A DNA stretch of 64,000 bases from positions 1-64,000 of the forward strand of contig NZ_JAPWGO010000001.1 in assembly GCF_027213785.1 (NCBI RefSeq). The letters are read 5' to 3'. The position numbers were made by a program, and so were the translations under genes. Position 1 is the first letter of the stretch. Each line of letters opens with the position of its first letter. This document shows positions 17,421 through 26,857 of this stretch, piece by piece. The notes under the pieces are model-generated. The model was not told the origin of the DNA. It saw only the letters and a program-made list of their open reading frames with translations, and did no database searches. The DNA comes from Limimaricola sp. G21655-S1 (GTDB lineage Bacteria > Pseudomonadota > Alphaproteobacteria > Rhodobacterales > Rhodobacteraceae).

Positions 17421-18845
17421 ATGGAGCCGGAAACCGGGGTGGAGGAGGTGGCGGAGACCGCCACGGCGGAGGCCGAGGCGGCCGCCGCCGAAATGGCGGA
17501 GCAGGCGGCCGAGGCGCCGGAGGTTCTGGCCGAGGCGGCCGAGGATCTGGGCCATCGGCTGCTGAGCGATGCCGAGCGGGTGTTGCAGGGCGTGATGCAG
17601 CCCTGGAACGCGTGGCAGTTGCTGATCCTCTTCGGGGCCTTCGCGCTGGCGCATCTGGGCCGCGCCTGGCTCGGGCCGAAACTGCATGACTGGATGCGGC
17701 ACCGCGAGGGCTGGCCGCGCTGGCGGATGCGCTATGCGGTGACGCTGCACCGGCGTCTGCGCGCGGTGCTGTTCGTGACGCTGCTGTGGATCGCCGTGGC
17801 GGTGGTGCGGCAGCTCGACCCGCCAGCCGGCGCGGCGGTGCTGCGGATCGCCGCCAACCTTGCCACCGGCTGGCTCTTCGTGGCGCTGGTGTCGCGGCTG
17901 ATCGTCAATCCGCTCTTGCGCGGCATCGTGCGCTACGGCGCATGGGCCTGGATCACCCTGCGCATCCTCGACCTGACCACCGAGACGGCGCGGCTGCTCG
18001 ACGGGCTCGCGATCCAGGCCGGCGATCTGCGGATCTCGGTGCTTCTGGTGCTGAAGGCGGCGCTGGTGCTGGGCGTCGCCTTCTTCGTGGCGCGGCTGCT
18101 GGCGCGCAGCTCGGCGCACCGGATCGAGAGCAACCGGGAGATCAGCCCTTCGATGCAGGTGCTGGCGGTCAAGCTCAGCCAGCTGCTGTTCTACGGCATC
18201 GCGGTCTTCGTCGGGTTGCGCGCGGTGGGGGTGGACCTCACCGGCCTCGCGGTGTTGTCGGGCGCGATCGGCGTCGGCCTCGGCTTCGGACTGCAGAAGG
18301 TGGTGTCGAACCTGGTCTCGGGGCTGATCATCCTGATGGACAAGTCGATCAAGCCCGGCGACGTGATCTCGGTCGGCCAGACCTTCGGCTGGATCTCGAC
18401 GCTGGGCGCGCGCTACGCCTCCGTCGTCACCCGCGATGGCAAGGAATACCTGATCCCGAACGAGGACCTGATCACCACCCAGGTGGTGAACTGGACCCAT
18501 TCCGACAACTCGGTGCGGATCGATCTGGATTTCGGCACCTCCTATGGCGACGATCCGCATCTGGTGCGCCGGGTCGCGATCGCGGCGGCGGCGGGCTGCG
18601 AGCGGGTTCTGGAAAAGCCGGCACCGGTCTGCCATATCACCGCCTTCGGCGATTCGAGCGTGAACTACCTGCTGCGCTTCTGGATCGACGACGCGACGGC
18701 GGGGCTCACCAATATCCGCGGCGACGTGTTTCTCGCTCTGTGGGACGCGTTCAAGGCCGAGGGCATCTCGATTCCCTTCCCGCAGCGCGAGGTCCGGGTG
18801 CTCGACGGCTCCGCCCTGCGTGTCGCGCGACCCACCGCCGAGTGA
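17421..18845 (+). CDS. MscS-family mechanosensitive channel
   Basis: This 474-residue inner-membrane protein opens with an acidic, Ala/Glu-rich N-terminus (EAEAAAAEMAEQAAEAPEVL) of unusual composition. About five membrane segments follow. The MscS core is GAIGVGLGFGLQKVVSNLVS (pore helix TM3), then MDKSIKPGDVISVGQTFGWI (beta domain) and DGKEYLIPNEDLITTQVVNW. The C-terminal alpha/beta vestibule includes RFWIDDATAGLTNIRGDV. Such channels release osmolytes on hypo-osmotic shock. The start MEPETGVEEV was chosen over a long upstream extension that overlaps leuC's leader and lacks coding character. Confidence 0.9.
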   Translation: MEPETGVEEVAETATAEAEAAAAEMAEQAAEAPEVLAEAAEDLGHRLLSDAERVLQGVMQPWNAWQLLILFGAFALAHLGRAWLGPKLHDWMRHREGWPRWRMRYAVTLHRRLRAVLFVTLLWIAVAVVRQLDPPAGAAVLRIAANLATGWLFVALVSRLIVNPLLRGIVRYGAWAWITLRILDLTTETARLLDGLAIQAGDLRISVLLVLKAALVLGVAFFVARLLARSSAHRIESNREISPSMQVLAVKLSQLLFYGIAVFVGLRAVGVDLTGLAVLSGAIGVGLGFGLQKVVSNLVSGLIILMDKSIKPGDVISVGQTFGWISTLGARYASVVTRDGKEYLIPNEDLITTQVVNWTHSDNSVRIDLDFGTSYGDDPHLVRRVAIAAAAGCERVLEKPAPVCHITAFGDSSVNYLLRFWIDDATAGLTNIRGDVFLALWDAFKAEGISIPFPQREVRVLDGSALRVARPTAE

Positions 18846-19003
18846 TCGGATGCGAGGTGCGGGATCGTTGAAAACGACCCCCCCCCTTGCTACATTTGAA
18901 ACATGCCCGGCGCCGGGGCAAAGTCGGCGGCGTGAAACCGGAGGATGATGACCTGTCCCTTTCCACCCAAGCGGCGCAAGCTGCTCCCCAGGGCGCGGGC
19001 CTG

Positions 19004-19369
19004 ATGGCCGGGGCGCCCTCCGCGACGAGCGAAAAGCTGCTGGCAGCGATCCTCGTCTCCCTCGATGACGACAAGGCCGAAGACGTCGTGCAGATCGATC
19101 TGCGCGGGCGCTCCGAGATGGGCGATTACATGGTGATCGCATCGGGCCGCTCCTCGCGTCAGGTCGCCGCCATCGCCGAACACCTGACGGACAAGCTCAA
19201 GCAGGATTACGGCGTGCTCTCGAAGACCGAGGGCAAGGAGACCGGCGACTGGGTGCTGATCGATACCGGCGACGTGATCGTGCACGTGTTCCGACCCGAG
19301 GTGCGCGAGTTCTACCAGCTGGAGAAGATGTGGGCGCCCCAGGGGGCGGCCGCCGACGCCTTCCGCTGA
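19004..19369 (+). CDS. rsfS: Ribosome silencing factor RsfS
   Basis: This protein of about 121 residues has the RsfS fold: LDDDKAEDVVQIDLRGRSEM, then DYMVIASGRSSRQVAAIAEH, then TGDWVLIDTGDVIVHVF and a final REFYQLEKMW. It binds ribosomal protein uL14 and blocks subunit joining during starvation. The start is uncertain. The ATG at 19004 gives the usual length, but a GTG at 18932 would add 24 residues, and neither has a strong ribosome-binding site. Its stop overlaps the rlmH start (TGATG), and the order rsfS-rlmH is conserved widely. Confidence 0.93.
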   Translation: MAGAPSATSEKLLAAILVSLDDDKAEDVVQIDLRGRSEMGDYMVIASGRSSRQVAAIAEHLTDKLKQDYGVLSKTEGKETGDWVLIDTGDVIVHVFRPEVREFYQLEKMWAPQGAAADAFR

Positions 19370-19839
19370 TGCGCGTCAGGATCTGCGCGGTGGGCCGGAT
19401 GAAATCCGGCCCCGAGCGCGCCTTGGTCGAGGACTACACCACCCGGTTCGACCGGACCGGGCGGGCGCTGGGCCTCGGGCCGCTCACGATCACCGAGGTC
19501 GACGACCGCAAGGGCGGCGGCATGGCCGCCGAGGCGGCGCTGCTCGACCGCGCCATTCCCGGCGGCGCGGTGATCTGCGCCATGGACGAGCACGGCCGCG
19601 AGATGAGCTCGCCCGATTTCGCGAACATGCTGGCGGGCTGGCGCGACCAGGGCCGGGCGGAAGTGGCCTTCGTGATCGGCGGCGCCGACGGCATCGACCC
19701 GGCGCTGCGTTCCCGCGCCGATGCCATGCTGTCCTTCGGCCCGATGGTCTGGCCGCACATGCTGGTGCGCGCGATGCTGAGCGAACAGCTCTACCGCGCC
19801 GCCTCGATCCTCGCCGGAGCGCCCTATCACCGGGTCTGA
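19369..19839 (+). CDS. rlmH: 23S rRNA pseudouridine-1915 N3-methyltransferase
   Basis: This 156-residue SPOUT methyltransferase starts with RVRICAVGRMKSGPERALV. It carries the SAM-knot motifs FVIGGADGIDPALRSRADAM and SFGPMVWPHMLVRAMLSEQL, ending YRAASILAGAPYHRV. The enzyme modifies helix 69 of 23S rRNA in the assembled 70S ribosome. The ATG overlaps the rsfS stop by two bases, indicating coupled translation. Length and ending are normal for the family. Confidence 0.96.
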   Translation: MRVRICAVGRMKSGPERALVEDYTTRFDRTGRALGLGPLTITEVDDRKGGGMAAEAALLDRAIPGGAVICAMDEHGREMSSPDFANMLAGWRDQGRAEVAFVIGGADGIDPALRSRADAMLSFGPMVWPHMLVRAMLSEQLYRAASILAGAPYHRV

Positions 19840-19936
19840 GATGGGGCCCGACGGCATGCTCTGACCCCGCGTCAGTGGACAATCGGAACGCTTTGGCTCA
19901 GGACTGGCGCGAAACGTTCCCGAGGAGGCTTTCCCG

Positions 19937-21451
19937 ATGGCGACACCCAAACCCGTGGTCCTGTGCATTCTCGACGGCTGGGGGCTACGCGCCGAAACGG
20001 AAGGCAACGCGCCGGCGCTGGCCCGCACCCCGGCCTTCGACCGGATCATGCAAGGCCCCAACGCGACCTTGACCACGCATGGGCCGGATGTGGGCCTGCC
20101 CTCGGGGCAGATGGGCAATTCCGAGGTCGGTCACACTAATATCGGCGCGGGCCGGGTCGTCGCCATGGATCTCGGCCAGATCGATCTCGCGATCGAGGAC
20201 GGGAGCTTCTTCGAGGCCGAGGCGATCGCAGATTTCGCCAAGACGTTGCAGGATTCGGGCGGCACCGCGCATCTGTTCGGCGTCGTCTCGGATGGCGGCG
20301 TGCATGGTCACCTCGACCATATCGTCGCCGCGGCCCGGGCACTGCGCGACCGCGACGTGGCGGTGACGGTGCACGCCATCACCGACGGGCGCGACGTCGC
20401 CCCGAAATCGGCGGATGCCTATCTCGAGGACCTGATCGAGAAGCTGCCCGAGGGCACTCGCATCGCGACCGTGATCGGCCGCTACTTCGCCATGGACCGC
20501 GACAATCGCTGGGACCGGGTGAAGACCGCCTATGACGCCATCGTCAAGGGCGAGGGCCGCGCGGCCGCCGATCCGCTGGCGGCGGTGAAGGCCGCCTGGG
20601 ACGCGGGCCAAACCGACGAGTTCATCCCCGCCACGGTGATCGGCGACTATGCCGGCATGCAGCCGCAGGACGGGCTGTTCTGCCTCAATTTCCGGGCCGA
20701 CCGGGCGCGGGAGATCCTCGCGGCCATCGCCGATCCGGCGTTCGACGGCTTCGAGCGCGGTGACGCCCCGGCACTGGCCGCGAGGCTCGGCATGGTCGAA
20801 TATTCCGACAAGCATGTCGCCTGGTACGAGACGGTGTTCCCCAAGCGCGACATCGTCAACACGCTGGGCGCCTGGGTCGCTTCCAAGGGGCTGACGCAGT
20901 TCCGTCTCGCCGAGACCGAGAAGTACCCGCATGTCACCTTTTTTCTCAATGGCGGCAAGGAGGAGCCGGAGGAAGGCGAGGACCGGTTCATGCCGAAATC
21001 GCCCAATGTCGCCACCTATGACATGCTGCCCGAGATGTCGGCCGACGAGGTGACCGAGGCCTTCGTGGCGGCCATCGGCAAGGGCTACGACCTGATCGTC
21101 ACCAACTTCGCCAACCCCGACATGGTCGGCCATACCGGCGATCTCGATGCCGCGATCCGTGCCTGCGAGGCGGTGGATCAGGGCCTGGCCAAGGTCTGCG
21201 CGGCGCTTGAACAGGCGGGCGGCGCGATGATCGTGACCGCCGATCACGGCAATTGCGAGATGATGATCGACCCCGAAACCGGCGGGCCGCACACCTCGCA
21301 TACGCTGAACCCGGTTCCCGTCGCGCTGTTCGGCGGCCCCGAGGGGGCACGCTTGCGCGACGGTCGGCTTGCCGATCTGGCACCGACGCTTCTGGACCTG
21401 ATGGGCCTCGACCTGCCGCCCGAGATGACCGGGCGCAGCCTCATCGGATGA
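19937..21451 (+). CDS. gpmI: 2,3-bisphosphoglycerate-independent phosphoglycerate mutase
   Basis: This 504-residue Mn-dependent glycolytic enzyme interconverts 3- and 2-phosphoglycerate. VVLCILDGWGLRAETEGNA supplies a metal Asp. The phosphorylated Ser (near 62) is in GQMGNSEVGHTNIGAGR. HAITDGRDVAPKSADAYLED and MIVTADHGNCEMMIDPETGG supply substrate and metal ligands. A good ribosome-binding site (CGAGGAGG) precedes the ATG. The stop overlaps the start of the EnvC-like gene, so glycolysis and cell-wall genes are coupled here, as is common in this order of bacteria. Confidence 0.97.
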   Translation: MATPKPVVLCILDGWGLRAETEGNAPALARTPAFDRIMQGPNATLTTHGPDVGLPSGQMGNSEVGHTNIGAGRVVAMDLGQIDLAIEDGSFFEAEAIADFAKTLQDSGGTAHLFGVVSDGGVHGHLDHIVAAARALRDRDVAVTVHAITDGRDVAPKSADAYLEDLIEKLPEGTRIATVIGRYFAMDRDNRWDRVKTAYDAIVKGEGRAAADPLAAVKAAWDAGQTDEFIPATVIGDYAGMQPQDGLFCLNFRADRAREILAAIADPAFDGFERGDAPALAARLGMVEYSDKHVAWYETVFPKRDIVNTLGAWVASKGLTQFRLAETEKYPHVTFFLNGGKEEPEEGEDRFMPKSPNVATYDMLPEMSADEVTEAFVAAIGKGYDLIVTNFANPDMVGHTGDLDAAIRACEAVDQGLAKVCAALEQAGGAMIVTADHGNCEMMIDPETGGPHTSHTLNPVPVALFGGPEGARLRDGRLADLAPTLLDLMGLDLPPEMTGRSLIG

Positions 21452-22566
21452 GGGCGGCGCTTTTCCTCGCCTTGGCGCTGATGGCCGCGCCGGCCACCGC
21501 GCAGGAGACGGCGGCGGCGGCGCGGGCCGCCGCCGAGCGTCTCGCCGCCGCCTCGCAGCAGCTCGACGCGGCGCAGGGCGCGCGCGACCGGGTCTCGGCG
21601 CTGACCGAAACGGTGCGGGCCTACGAGGCGGGTCTGACGGCGCTGCGCGACGGGCTGCGCCGCGCCGCGATCCGCGAGCGGGCCATCGCGGTGGAACTGG
21701 AGGCGCGACGCGACGAGATCGCGGAGCTGCTGGGCGCGCTGCAATCCATGTCGCGTGCCCCGGCACCGCTCTTGCTGCTGCACCCGGCCGGACCGCTGGG
21801 CACCGCGCGTGCCGGGCTAATCGCCTCGGAGGTCACGCCGGCGCTGCAGGCCGAAGCCGAGCGGCTGCGGGCCGACCTGCAGGAGGCCGCCGACCTCGCG
21901 GCGCTGCAGCAAAGCGCGATCTCCACGCTGGAGGAGGGGCTTTCGGGGGCCCAAAGCGCGCGCAGCGCATTGTCCGAGGCGATTTCCGAGCGCACCGACC
22001 TGCCGATGCGCTTTACCGAGAATCCGGTGGCGACGGCGCTGCTGATCGCCTCGACCGACACGCTGGACGGCTTTGCGTCAGGCTTGGCGCAGACCATCGA
22101 TGCCGAGCTGTCGAGCACGGTGCCGGACGCCACCGGTCTCAAGGGACGGATCCCGCTCCCTGTGCAGGGGCAGGTGCTGCGCGGTTTCGGCGAGGCGGAT
22201 GCGGCAGGCGTCACCCGGCCGGGTCTGGTGATCGCCACCGCGCCGCGCAGCCTCGTCACCACCCCGGTGGCGGCGACGCTGCGGTTTCGCGGCGAGTTGC
22301 TCGATTACGGCAATGTCGCGATCCTCGAACCGGCGGCGGGCGTCCTGGTGATCCTGGCCGGGCTGGCCGAGGTCTATGGCCGTACCGGAGAGATCCTGCC
22401 GGCGGGCGCGGCGCTGGGCCTGATGGGCGGAGACCCGCCCGCACCGCACGAAATCTTGACCGAAACGGCGCAGGGCGGTGGCGCGCCGCGGTCGGAAACG
22501 CTTTATCTGGAAGTACGGGAGGGGGATGCCCCCGTCGACCCCGAAACATGGTTCGCGCCGGCCTGA
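21448..22566 (+). CDS. EnvC-like murein hydrolase activator with degenerate LytM domain
   Basis: This 372-residue secreted protein has a signal peptide (MRAALFLALALMAAPATAQE). A long coiled coil follows (about residues 20-215, Ala/Glu/Arg-rich). The C-terminal LytM-like domain includes LPVQGQVLRGFGEADAAGV, then YGNVAILEPAAGVLVILAGL, then GEILPAGAALGLMGGD. The zinc-binding His residues of M23 peptidases are missing, as in EnvC. It should therefore activate an amidase at division instead of cutting peptidoglycan. It overlaps gpmI and precedes ctpA, a common arrangement in alphaproteobacteria. Confidence 0.85.
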   Translation: MRAALFLALALMAAPATAQETAAAARAAAERLAAASQQLDAAQGARDRVSALTETVRAYEAGLTALRDGLRRAAIRERAIAVELEARRDEIAELLGALQSMSRAPAPLLLLHPAGPLGTARAGLIASEVTPALQAEAERLRADLQEAADLAALQQSAISTLEEGLSGAQSARSALSEAISERTDLPMRFTENPVATALLIASTDTLDGFASGLAQTIDAELSSTVPDATGLKGRIPLPVQGQVLRGFGEADAAGVTRPGLVIATAPRSLVTTPVAATLRFRGELLDYGNVAILEPAAGVLVILAGLAEVYGRTGEILPAGAALGLMGGDPPAPHEILTETAQGGGAPRSETLYLEVREGDAPVDPETWFAPA

Positions 22567-22618
22567 CCGGCGCGCGCCCGAAAGGCGGCCCGGGCCGCAG
22601 GCAGAGGGAATGTTGCGC

Positions 22619-24004
22619 ATGAGGAAACTGGTACTGGCGGCGCTTGGCGGAACCGCGCTCGGACTGATCGTCACGACGCAGGTGGCCGGACCGCTCGTCG
22701 CTCAGGAGGCCGAGCGCAATGCCAGCGTCTATGAGCAGCTCGATCTGTTCGGCGACATCTTCGAGCGGATTCGCGCCGAATATGTCGAGGAGGTCGATGA
22801 GGGCGACCTGATCGAGGCTGCCATCAACGGCATGTTGACCTCGCTCGACCCGCATTCGAGCTACCTGTCGCCCGAGGACGCGGCTGACATGCGTACCCAG
22901 ACTCGCGGCGAGTTCGGCGGGCTTGGCATCGAGGTCACGCAGGAAGAGGGGATCGTCAAGGTCGTCTCGCCGATGGATGGCACCCCGGCCGATGCGGCGG
23001 GCATCCTCGCGGGCGATTTCATCACCGCCGTCGACGGCGAGAGCGTTCTGGGCCTGACCCTCGACGAGGCGGTGGACCTGATGCGCGGGCCGGTCGGCTC
23101 GGAGATCGTCATCACCGTGGTGCGCGACGGCGAGGACGAGCCCTTCGACGTCTCGATCATCCGCGACACGATCAAGCTCAACGCGGTGCGCGCGCGCACC
23201 GAGGGCGACACCATCGTGATGCGCGTCACCACCTTCAACGACCAGACCTTCCCGGACCTGAAGAAGGGTCTGGCCGAGGAGATCGAGAAGGCCGGCGGGC
23301 TCGAGAACGTCAACGGCGTGGTGCTCGATCTGCGCAACAACCCCGGCGGTCTGCTGAACCAGGCGATCTACGTCTCCGACGCCTTCCTCGAGGCGGGCGA
23401 GATCGTCTCGACCCGTGGCCGCGACGTCGAGCAATCGGACCGCAACAACGCCACGCCCGGCGACCTGATCGAGGGCAAGCCGATGGTGGTGCTGATCAAC
23501 AGCGGCTCGGCATCGGCCTCGGAGATCGTCGCCGGCGCGCTGCAGGATCATCGCCGGGCGATCGTCGTGGGCACCCAGAGCTTCGGCAAGGGCTCGGTGC
23601 AGACGGTGATGCCGCTCAGGGGCGAGGGCGCGATGCGCCTGACCACGGCGCGCTACTACACGCCCTCGGGGCGCTCGATCCAGGCGCTGGGCATCTCGCC
23701 CGACATCATCGTCGAGCAGCCGCGCCCCGCGCCCGTGGAGGAGACCGAGGAGGACACGACGGCGCGGCCGCTGCGTTCGGAGGCCGACCTGCGCGGCAGT
23801 CTCGACAATGACAGCCTCTCGGAGGACGAGCTGAAGCAGCTCGAGGCGGATCGCGAGCGCGCCGAGAAGGCCGCCGAGCTGCGCGAGCAGGACTACCAAC
23901 TCGCCTATGCGATCGACATCCTCAAGGGGCTCTCGGCGCTCGGTCCCCGCGCGCTGGCCGATCCCGAGAAGCGCGCCGAGGCGGCGGGGGAGGCGGCTCA
24001 GTGA
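22619..24004 (+). CDS. ctpA: C-terminal processing protease (S41 family)
   Basis: This 461-residue periplasmic serine protease has an N-terminal signal or anchor ([20 protein letters not shown]). A PDZ domain spans about residues 100-180 ([20 protein letters not shown]). The Ser/Lys catalytic pair is in [20 protein letters not shown] (Ser near 297) and [14 protein letters not shown] (Lys near 324). A charged C-terminal extension follows. The second ATG was chosen because AGAGGGA lies at a proper distance from it; the ATG at 22610 adds three residues. The adjacent EnvC-like gene suggests a joint role in peptidoglycan remodelling. Confidence 0.95.
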   Translation: MRKLVLAALGGTALGLIVTTQVAGPLVAQEAERNASVYEQLDLFGDIFERIRAEYVEEVDEGDLIEAAINGMLTSLDPHSSYLSPEDAADMRTQTRGEFGGLGIEVTQEEGIVKVVSPMDGTPADAAGILAGDFITAVDGESVLGLTLDEAVDLMRGPVGSEIVITVVRDGEDEPFDVSIIRDTIKLNAVRARTEGDTIVMRVTTFNDQTFPDLKKGLAEEIEKAGGLENVNGVVLDLRNNPGGLLNQAIYVSDAFLEAGEIVSTRGRDVEQSDRNNATPGDLIEGKPMVVLINSGSASASEIVAGALQDHRRAIVVGTQSFGKGSVQTVMPLRGEGAMRLTTARYYTPSGRSIQALGISPDIIVEQPRPAPVEETEEDTTARPLRSEADLRGSLDNDSLSEDELKQLEADRERAEKAAELREQDYQLAYAIDILKGLSALGPRALADPEKRAEAAGEAAQ

Positions 24005-24483
24005 GGCCTGCCAGCATCGCCGCACTGCCGTTCCGCCCCTGCGTGGGCGTCATGCTGGTCAACGAAGAGGGCCGGGTCTTCGTCGGCCAGCGGATCGACC
24101 GCGACCAGGAGGCCTGGCAGATGCCGCAGGGCGGCATCGACGCGGGCGAGGACGCCCGCGCCGCGGCGCTGCGCGAGCTCGAGGAGGAGACCGGCATCAC
24201 CGCCGACAAGGTCGACATCGTGGCCCAGACCGAGGAGCCGTTGCGCTACGACCTGCCGATGGAGGTGGTGCCGCATATCTGGGGCGGGCGCTATCGCGGC
24301 CAGGCCCAGACCTGGGTCCTCGCCCGCTTTAGGGGCGAGGCGCGCGACATCGACATCGCCACCAAGCACCCGGAGTTCAGCGCATGGAAATGGATCGACC
24401 CCGCCGAGCTGCCCGAGGCCATCGTGCCGTTCAAGCGCCACGTCTACGAGCAGGTGCTGGAGCGGCTCGGGCCGCTCATCTGA
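24001..24483 (+). CDS. rppH: RNA 5'-pyrophosphohydrolase (Nudix)
   Basis: This 160-residue Nudix hydrolase removes pyrophosphate from 5'-triphosphate RNA and starts mRNA decay. The Nudix box spans residues 44-66 and includes [20 protein letters not shown]. The start is GTG, which overlaps the ctpA stop (GTGA), so translation is coupled. WQMPQGGID and the C-terminal [12 protein letters not shown] are typical of RppH. Its stop overlaps the presumed start of the next gene. Confidence 0.95.
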   Translation: MRPASIAALPFRPCVGVMLVNEEGRVFVGQRIDRDQEAWQMPQGGIDAGEDARAAALRELEEETGITADKVDIVAQTEEPLRYDLPMEVVPHIWGGRYRGQAQTWVLARFRGEARDIDIATKHPEFSAWKWIDPAELPEAIVPFKRHVYEQVLERLGPLI

Positions 24484-24956
24484 TCGCCGCCGGGCTGGCG
24501 ATCCTCGCCGCCGGCCCGGCCTCGGCGCTCTCCTGCCTCGTGCCCGACCCGGTGCGGAGCTTTTCGGAGATCCACGCCGCGCCCGAGACCTACCGCGCCT
24601 ATGTCGGACGGTTCGCGTTCGACGCATCGAAGCTGCCGCCCATGCAGGACCTCTCCCAACCGGTGAGCGCGACGCCGAACCCGGTGCCCGCCGATTTCAC
24701 GGGCCACCAGCTGGGCCCCACCGGTTTCGACACGCCGGTCGGGACGGCGATGGTGCTGCAACCCTCCTGCGCGGGCCCGTGGTGCGGCAGCCTCGCGCCC
24801 GGCGACGAGGTGCTGGTCTTCGCGCGGGTCGAGGACGGGCGGCTCATCGTCGATCTCGACCCCTGCCCGGGCAAGGTGCAGGCCGCGCCCGACACGGCGA
24901 TGCGCGAGAGGCTCGCCGCCTGCATGCGCGGCGAAGACTGCAGGGCGGTCGAATGA
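24480..24956 (+). CDS. Small secreted cysteine-rich protein, NTR/TIMP-like pattern
   Basis: This protein of about 158 residues has a signal-peptide-like N-terminus ([19 protein letters not shown]) and six Cys in the mature part ([31 protein letters not shown]). [19 protein letters not shown] between Cys residues resembles the NTR/TIMP beta-barrel. No ATG, GTG or TTG codon fits in this frame close to the signal sequence. The CTG that overlaps the rppH stop (CTGA) is the best candidate, used through translational coupling; an ATG at 24384 would lie deep inside rppH. It is probably periplasmic and disulfide-bonded. Function unknown. Confidence 0.65.
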   Translation: MIAAGLAILAAGPASALSCLVPDPVRSFSEIHAAPETYRAYVGRFAFDASKLPPMQDLSQPVSATPNPVPADFTGHQLGPTGFDTPVGTAMVLQPSCAGPWCGSLAPGDEVLVFARVEDGRLIVDLDPCPGKVQAAPDTAMRERLAACMRGEDCRAVE

Positions 24957-25480
24957 AGGATGAGCCCATGGCGGCACGGATCGCGCCGATCACCCTCGAC
25001 GACGTCGAGGGCTTCCACGCCGCGCTCGACGGGGTGGCGCGCGAGCGGCGCTTCCTCGCCTCCTTCGAGGCCCCGCCCCTCGACGCCGCGCGGGCCTTCG
25101 TCGAGGCGAACCTGCACGAGGGCAACCCGCAATTCGTGGCGCATGAGGGCGACCGCATCGTCGGATGGTGCGACATCAAGAGGTCGGGCCGGCCGGTCCA
25201 CACGCATTGCGGCGTCCTGGGCATGGGCGTCGTCGCCGATCGCCGCGGCGCCGGGATTGGCCGGGCGCTGCTGCACGCGACGCTCGCGGCGGCGCGCGCG
25301 GCGGGGCTGCGCCGGGTGGAGCTCGACGTGCGGGCCTCCAACGGATCCGCGATCGCCCTCTACGAGCGCATGGGGTTTCGCCACGAGGGCCGGAAGGTCG
25401 CGGCCTATCATGTCGATGGCGCGTTCGACGACCTGCTGATCATGGGGCTGGTCTGGCCCGAGGAGGGGGCGGCGGGCTGA
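24953..25480 (+). CDS. GNAT-family N-acetyltransferase
   Basis: This protein of about 175 residues has the acetyl-CoA binding motif GMGVVADRRGAGIGRALLHA, followed by LRRVELDVRASNGSAIALYE and RMGFRHEGRKVAAYHV. The latter resembles the RimI/phosphinothricin acetyltransferase group. The ATG at 24953 overlaps the preceding stop (ATGA). An ATG five codons later (24968) has a better ribosome-binding site (AAGGATGAG), so the N-terminus is uncertain. It is the last gene of the plus-strand run that starts at rsfS. Substrate unknown. Confidence 0.85.
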   Translation: MKDEPMAARIAPITLDDVEGFHAALDGVARERRFLASFEAPPLDAARAFVEANLHEGNPQFVAHEGDRIVGWCDIKRSGRPVHTHCGVLGMGVVADRRGAGIGRALLHATLAAARAAGLRRVELDVRASNGSAIALYERMGFRHEGRKVAAYHVDGAFDDLLIMGLVWPEEGAAG

Positions 25481-25488
25481 GCCCGCCG
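25470..25488. terminator. Possible terminator hairpin between converging genes
   Basis: CGGCGGGC and GCCCGCCG form an 8-bp stem with a 3-base loop spanning the GNAT stop codon. The next gene converges 13 bp away. No T-tract follows, so termination may depend on Rho or be weak. Confidence 0.4.
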
Positions 25489-25493
25489 CGCGC

Positions 25494-26759
25494 TCAGCGC
25501 AGCCGCTTGAGCAGGCTCTCGGAGGCGAAGCCGTCAACCGGCAGGCCGTTGGCCCGCTGGTAGGCGCGGATCGCCTCGATCGAGTTCGGGCCGATGATGC
25601 CGTCGGCGCCGCCAGTGTTATAGCCCAGTGCCGTAAGCCGACTCTGGATCTCGGCCCGCTCGGCGCGCTTGAGCGCCCGGCCCGTTGCCATCTTGGTCCT
25701 GAGCGGCCCGGCACCGGCGATCCGGTCGCCCAGATGGCCCACGCCGATCGCGTAGGCGTCGGCGGCGTTGTAGCGCTTGATCACGTCGAAATTGCGGAAG
25801 GTCATGAAGGCCGCGCCCTGCGCGCCCTCGGGCACGAGGATCTCGGCCGCGCCGAAATCGCCGATCCGACCGCCGCTGGCGGCCTGCACGCCCAGGCTCT
25901 GCCACTCGGCCGCGCTCTTCTTGGTGCCGCCCGCGAGGCCGTAGTTGAAGCCTTGCGGCAGCACCACCTCGACTCCCCAGGGCTGGCCCTTGCGCCAGCC
26001 GAAATTCGACAGGTACTTGGCCGTCGAGGCGAGCCCGTCGGTCGGGTCGTCGGACCAGATGTCGCGGCGGCCGTCGCCCCGGAAATCGGCGGCATAGGCC
26101 TCGTAGCTCGTCGGGATGAACTGGGTGTGGCCCATCGCCCCGGCCCAGCTACCCTTCATGTTCTCTGGGCTGACATCGCCGTTCTGCAGGATCTTCAGCG
26201 CCGAGGTGAGCTGCTGCTCGAAGAAGCGGCCGCGCCGCCCCTCATAGGCCAGCGTCGCCAGAGCCGAGACCACCGGCACGTCGCCGCGTCGCTTGCCGAA
26301 ATTGCTCTCCATGCCCCAGACCGCGAGCACGGTCTGCCGGTCGACGCCGTAACGAGCCTCGATCTCCGACAGCAGGCTCGCATATTGCGACAGCATCGCG
26401 CGGCCCGTCTCGACGCGCGTGTCGGAGGCGGCGGTAGAGAGGTATTCGCCGAGCGTCTTGGTGAATTCGGCCTGGTTGCGATCCTTCTCGATCACGCCGG
26501 GGATGTAGCCGGCGGAGGCGAAGGCGCGGTCGAAGGTGGCGCCGGAGACGCCGGCCGAGAGCGCGCGAGGGCGATAGCCCGCGACCCAGTTGGAAAAGCC
26601 GGAATTGGGGCGGGGGCGCATGTTCTCGTCCATCTGTTCCGCACGGGCCGGAGGGCGAGGCGAACTGTCGAGAGGGCCCGAGACCGCCCCGCATGATGCC
26701 AAGGCCGCGAGTGCGAGGCCCAGAAGGCCCGCCCGTGGAAGTGTCGTCAAGATCCGCAC
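25494..26759 (-). CDS. Lytic murein transglycosylase (MltB-type lipoprotein) with peptidoglycan-binding domain
   Basis: This 421-residue protein has a lipoprotein signal (LLGLALAALASCGAVSG, lipobox LASC). The SLT_2/MltB catalytic domain includes VDRQTVLAVWGMESNFGKRR (catalytic Glu in the MESNFG motif), GSWAGAMGHTQFIPTSYEAY and STAKYLSNFGWRKGQPWGVE. A C-terminal PG_binding_1 domain is also present (SRLTALGYNTGGADGIIGPN). It cleaves glycan strands to 1,6-anhydro-MurNAc at the outer membrane. The start is GTG with AAAGGAGC before it; no suitable ATG exists. It faces the GNAT gene end-to-end. Confidence 0.93.
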   Translation of the reverse strand: MRILTTLPRAGLLGLALAALASCGAVSGPLDSSPRPPARAEQMDENMRPRPNSGFSNWVAGYRPRALSAGVSGATFDRAFASAGYIPGVIEKDRNQAEFTKTLGEYLSTAASDTRVETGRAMLSQYASLLSEIEARYGVDRQTVLAVWGMESNFGKRRGDVPVVSALATLAYEGRRGRFFEQQLTSALKILQNGDVSPENMKGSWAGAMGHTQFIPTSYEAYAADFRGDGRRDIWSDDPTDGLASTAKYLSNFGWRKGQPWGVEVVLPQGFNYGLAGGTKKSAAEWQSLGVQAASGGRIGDFGAAEILVPEGAQGAAFMTFRNFDVIKRYNAADAYAIGVGHLGDRIAGAGPLRTKMATGRALKRAERAEIQSRLTALGYNTGGADGIIGPNSIEAIRAYQRANGLPVDGFASESLLKRLR

Positions 26760-26857
26760 CGACTGCTCCTTTTCGTTTGTGGCAGCACTACCGCGATGCG
26801 GGTGAGTCGCCACAGGGGGGACGGGCGGGGCGGCGGGAAACCGCTCAGTCGCGCGGC

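Noticed and set aside
17390-17520. Ala/Glu-rich repeats at the MscS N-terminus looked like a DNA repeat array
   Set aside because: The repetition is at the amino-acid level with irregular codons; there is no tandem DNA unit and no CRISPR-like spacing. No CRISPR array was found anywhere in the window.
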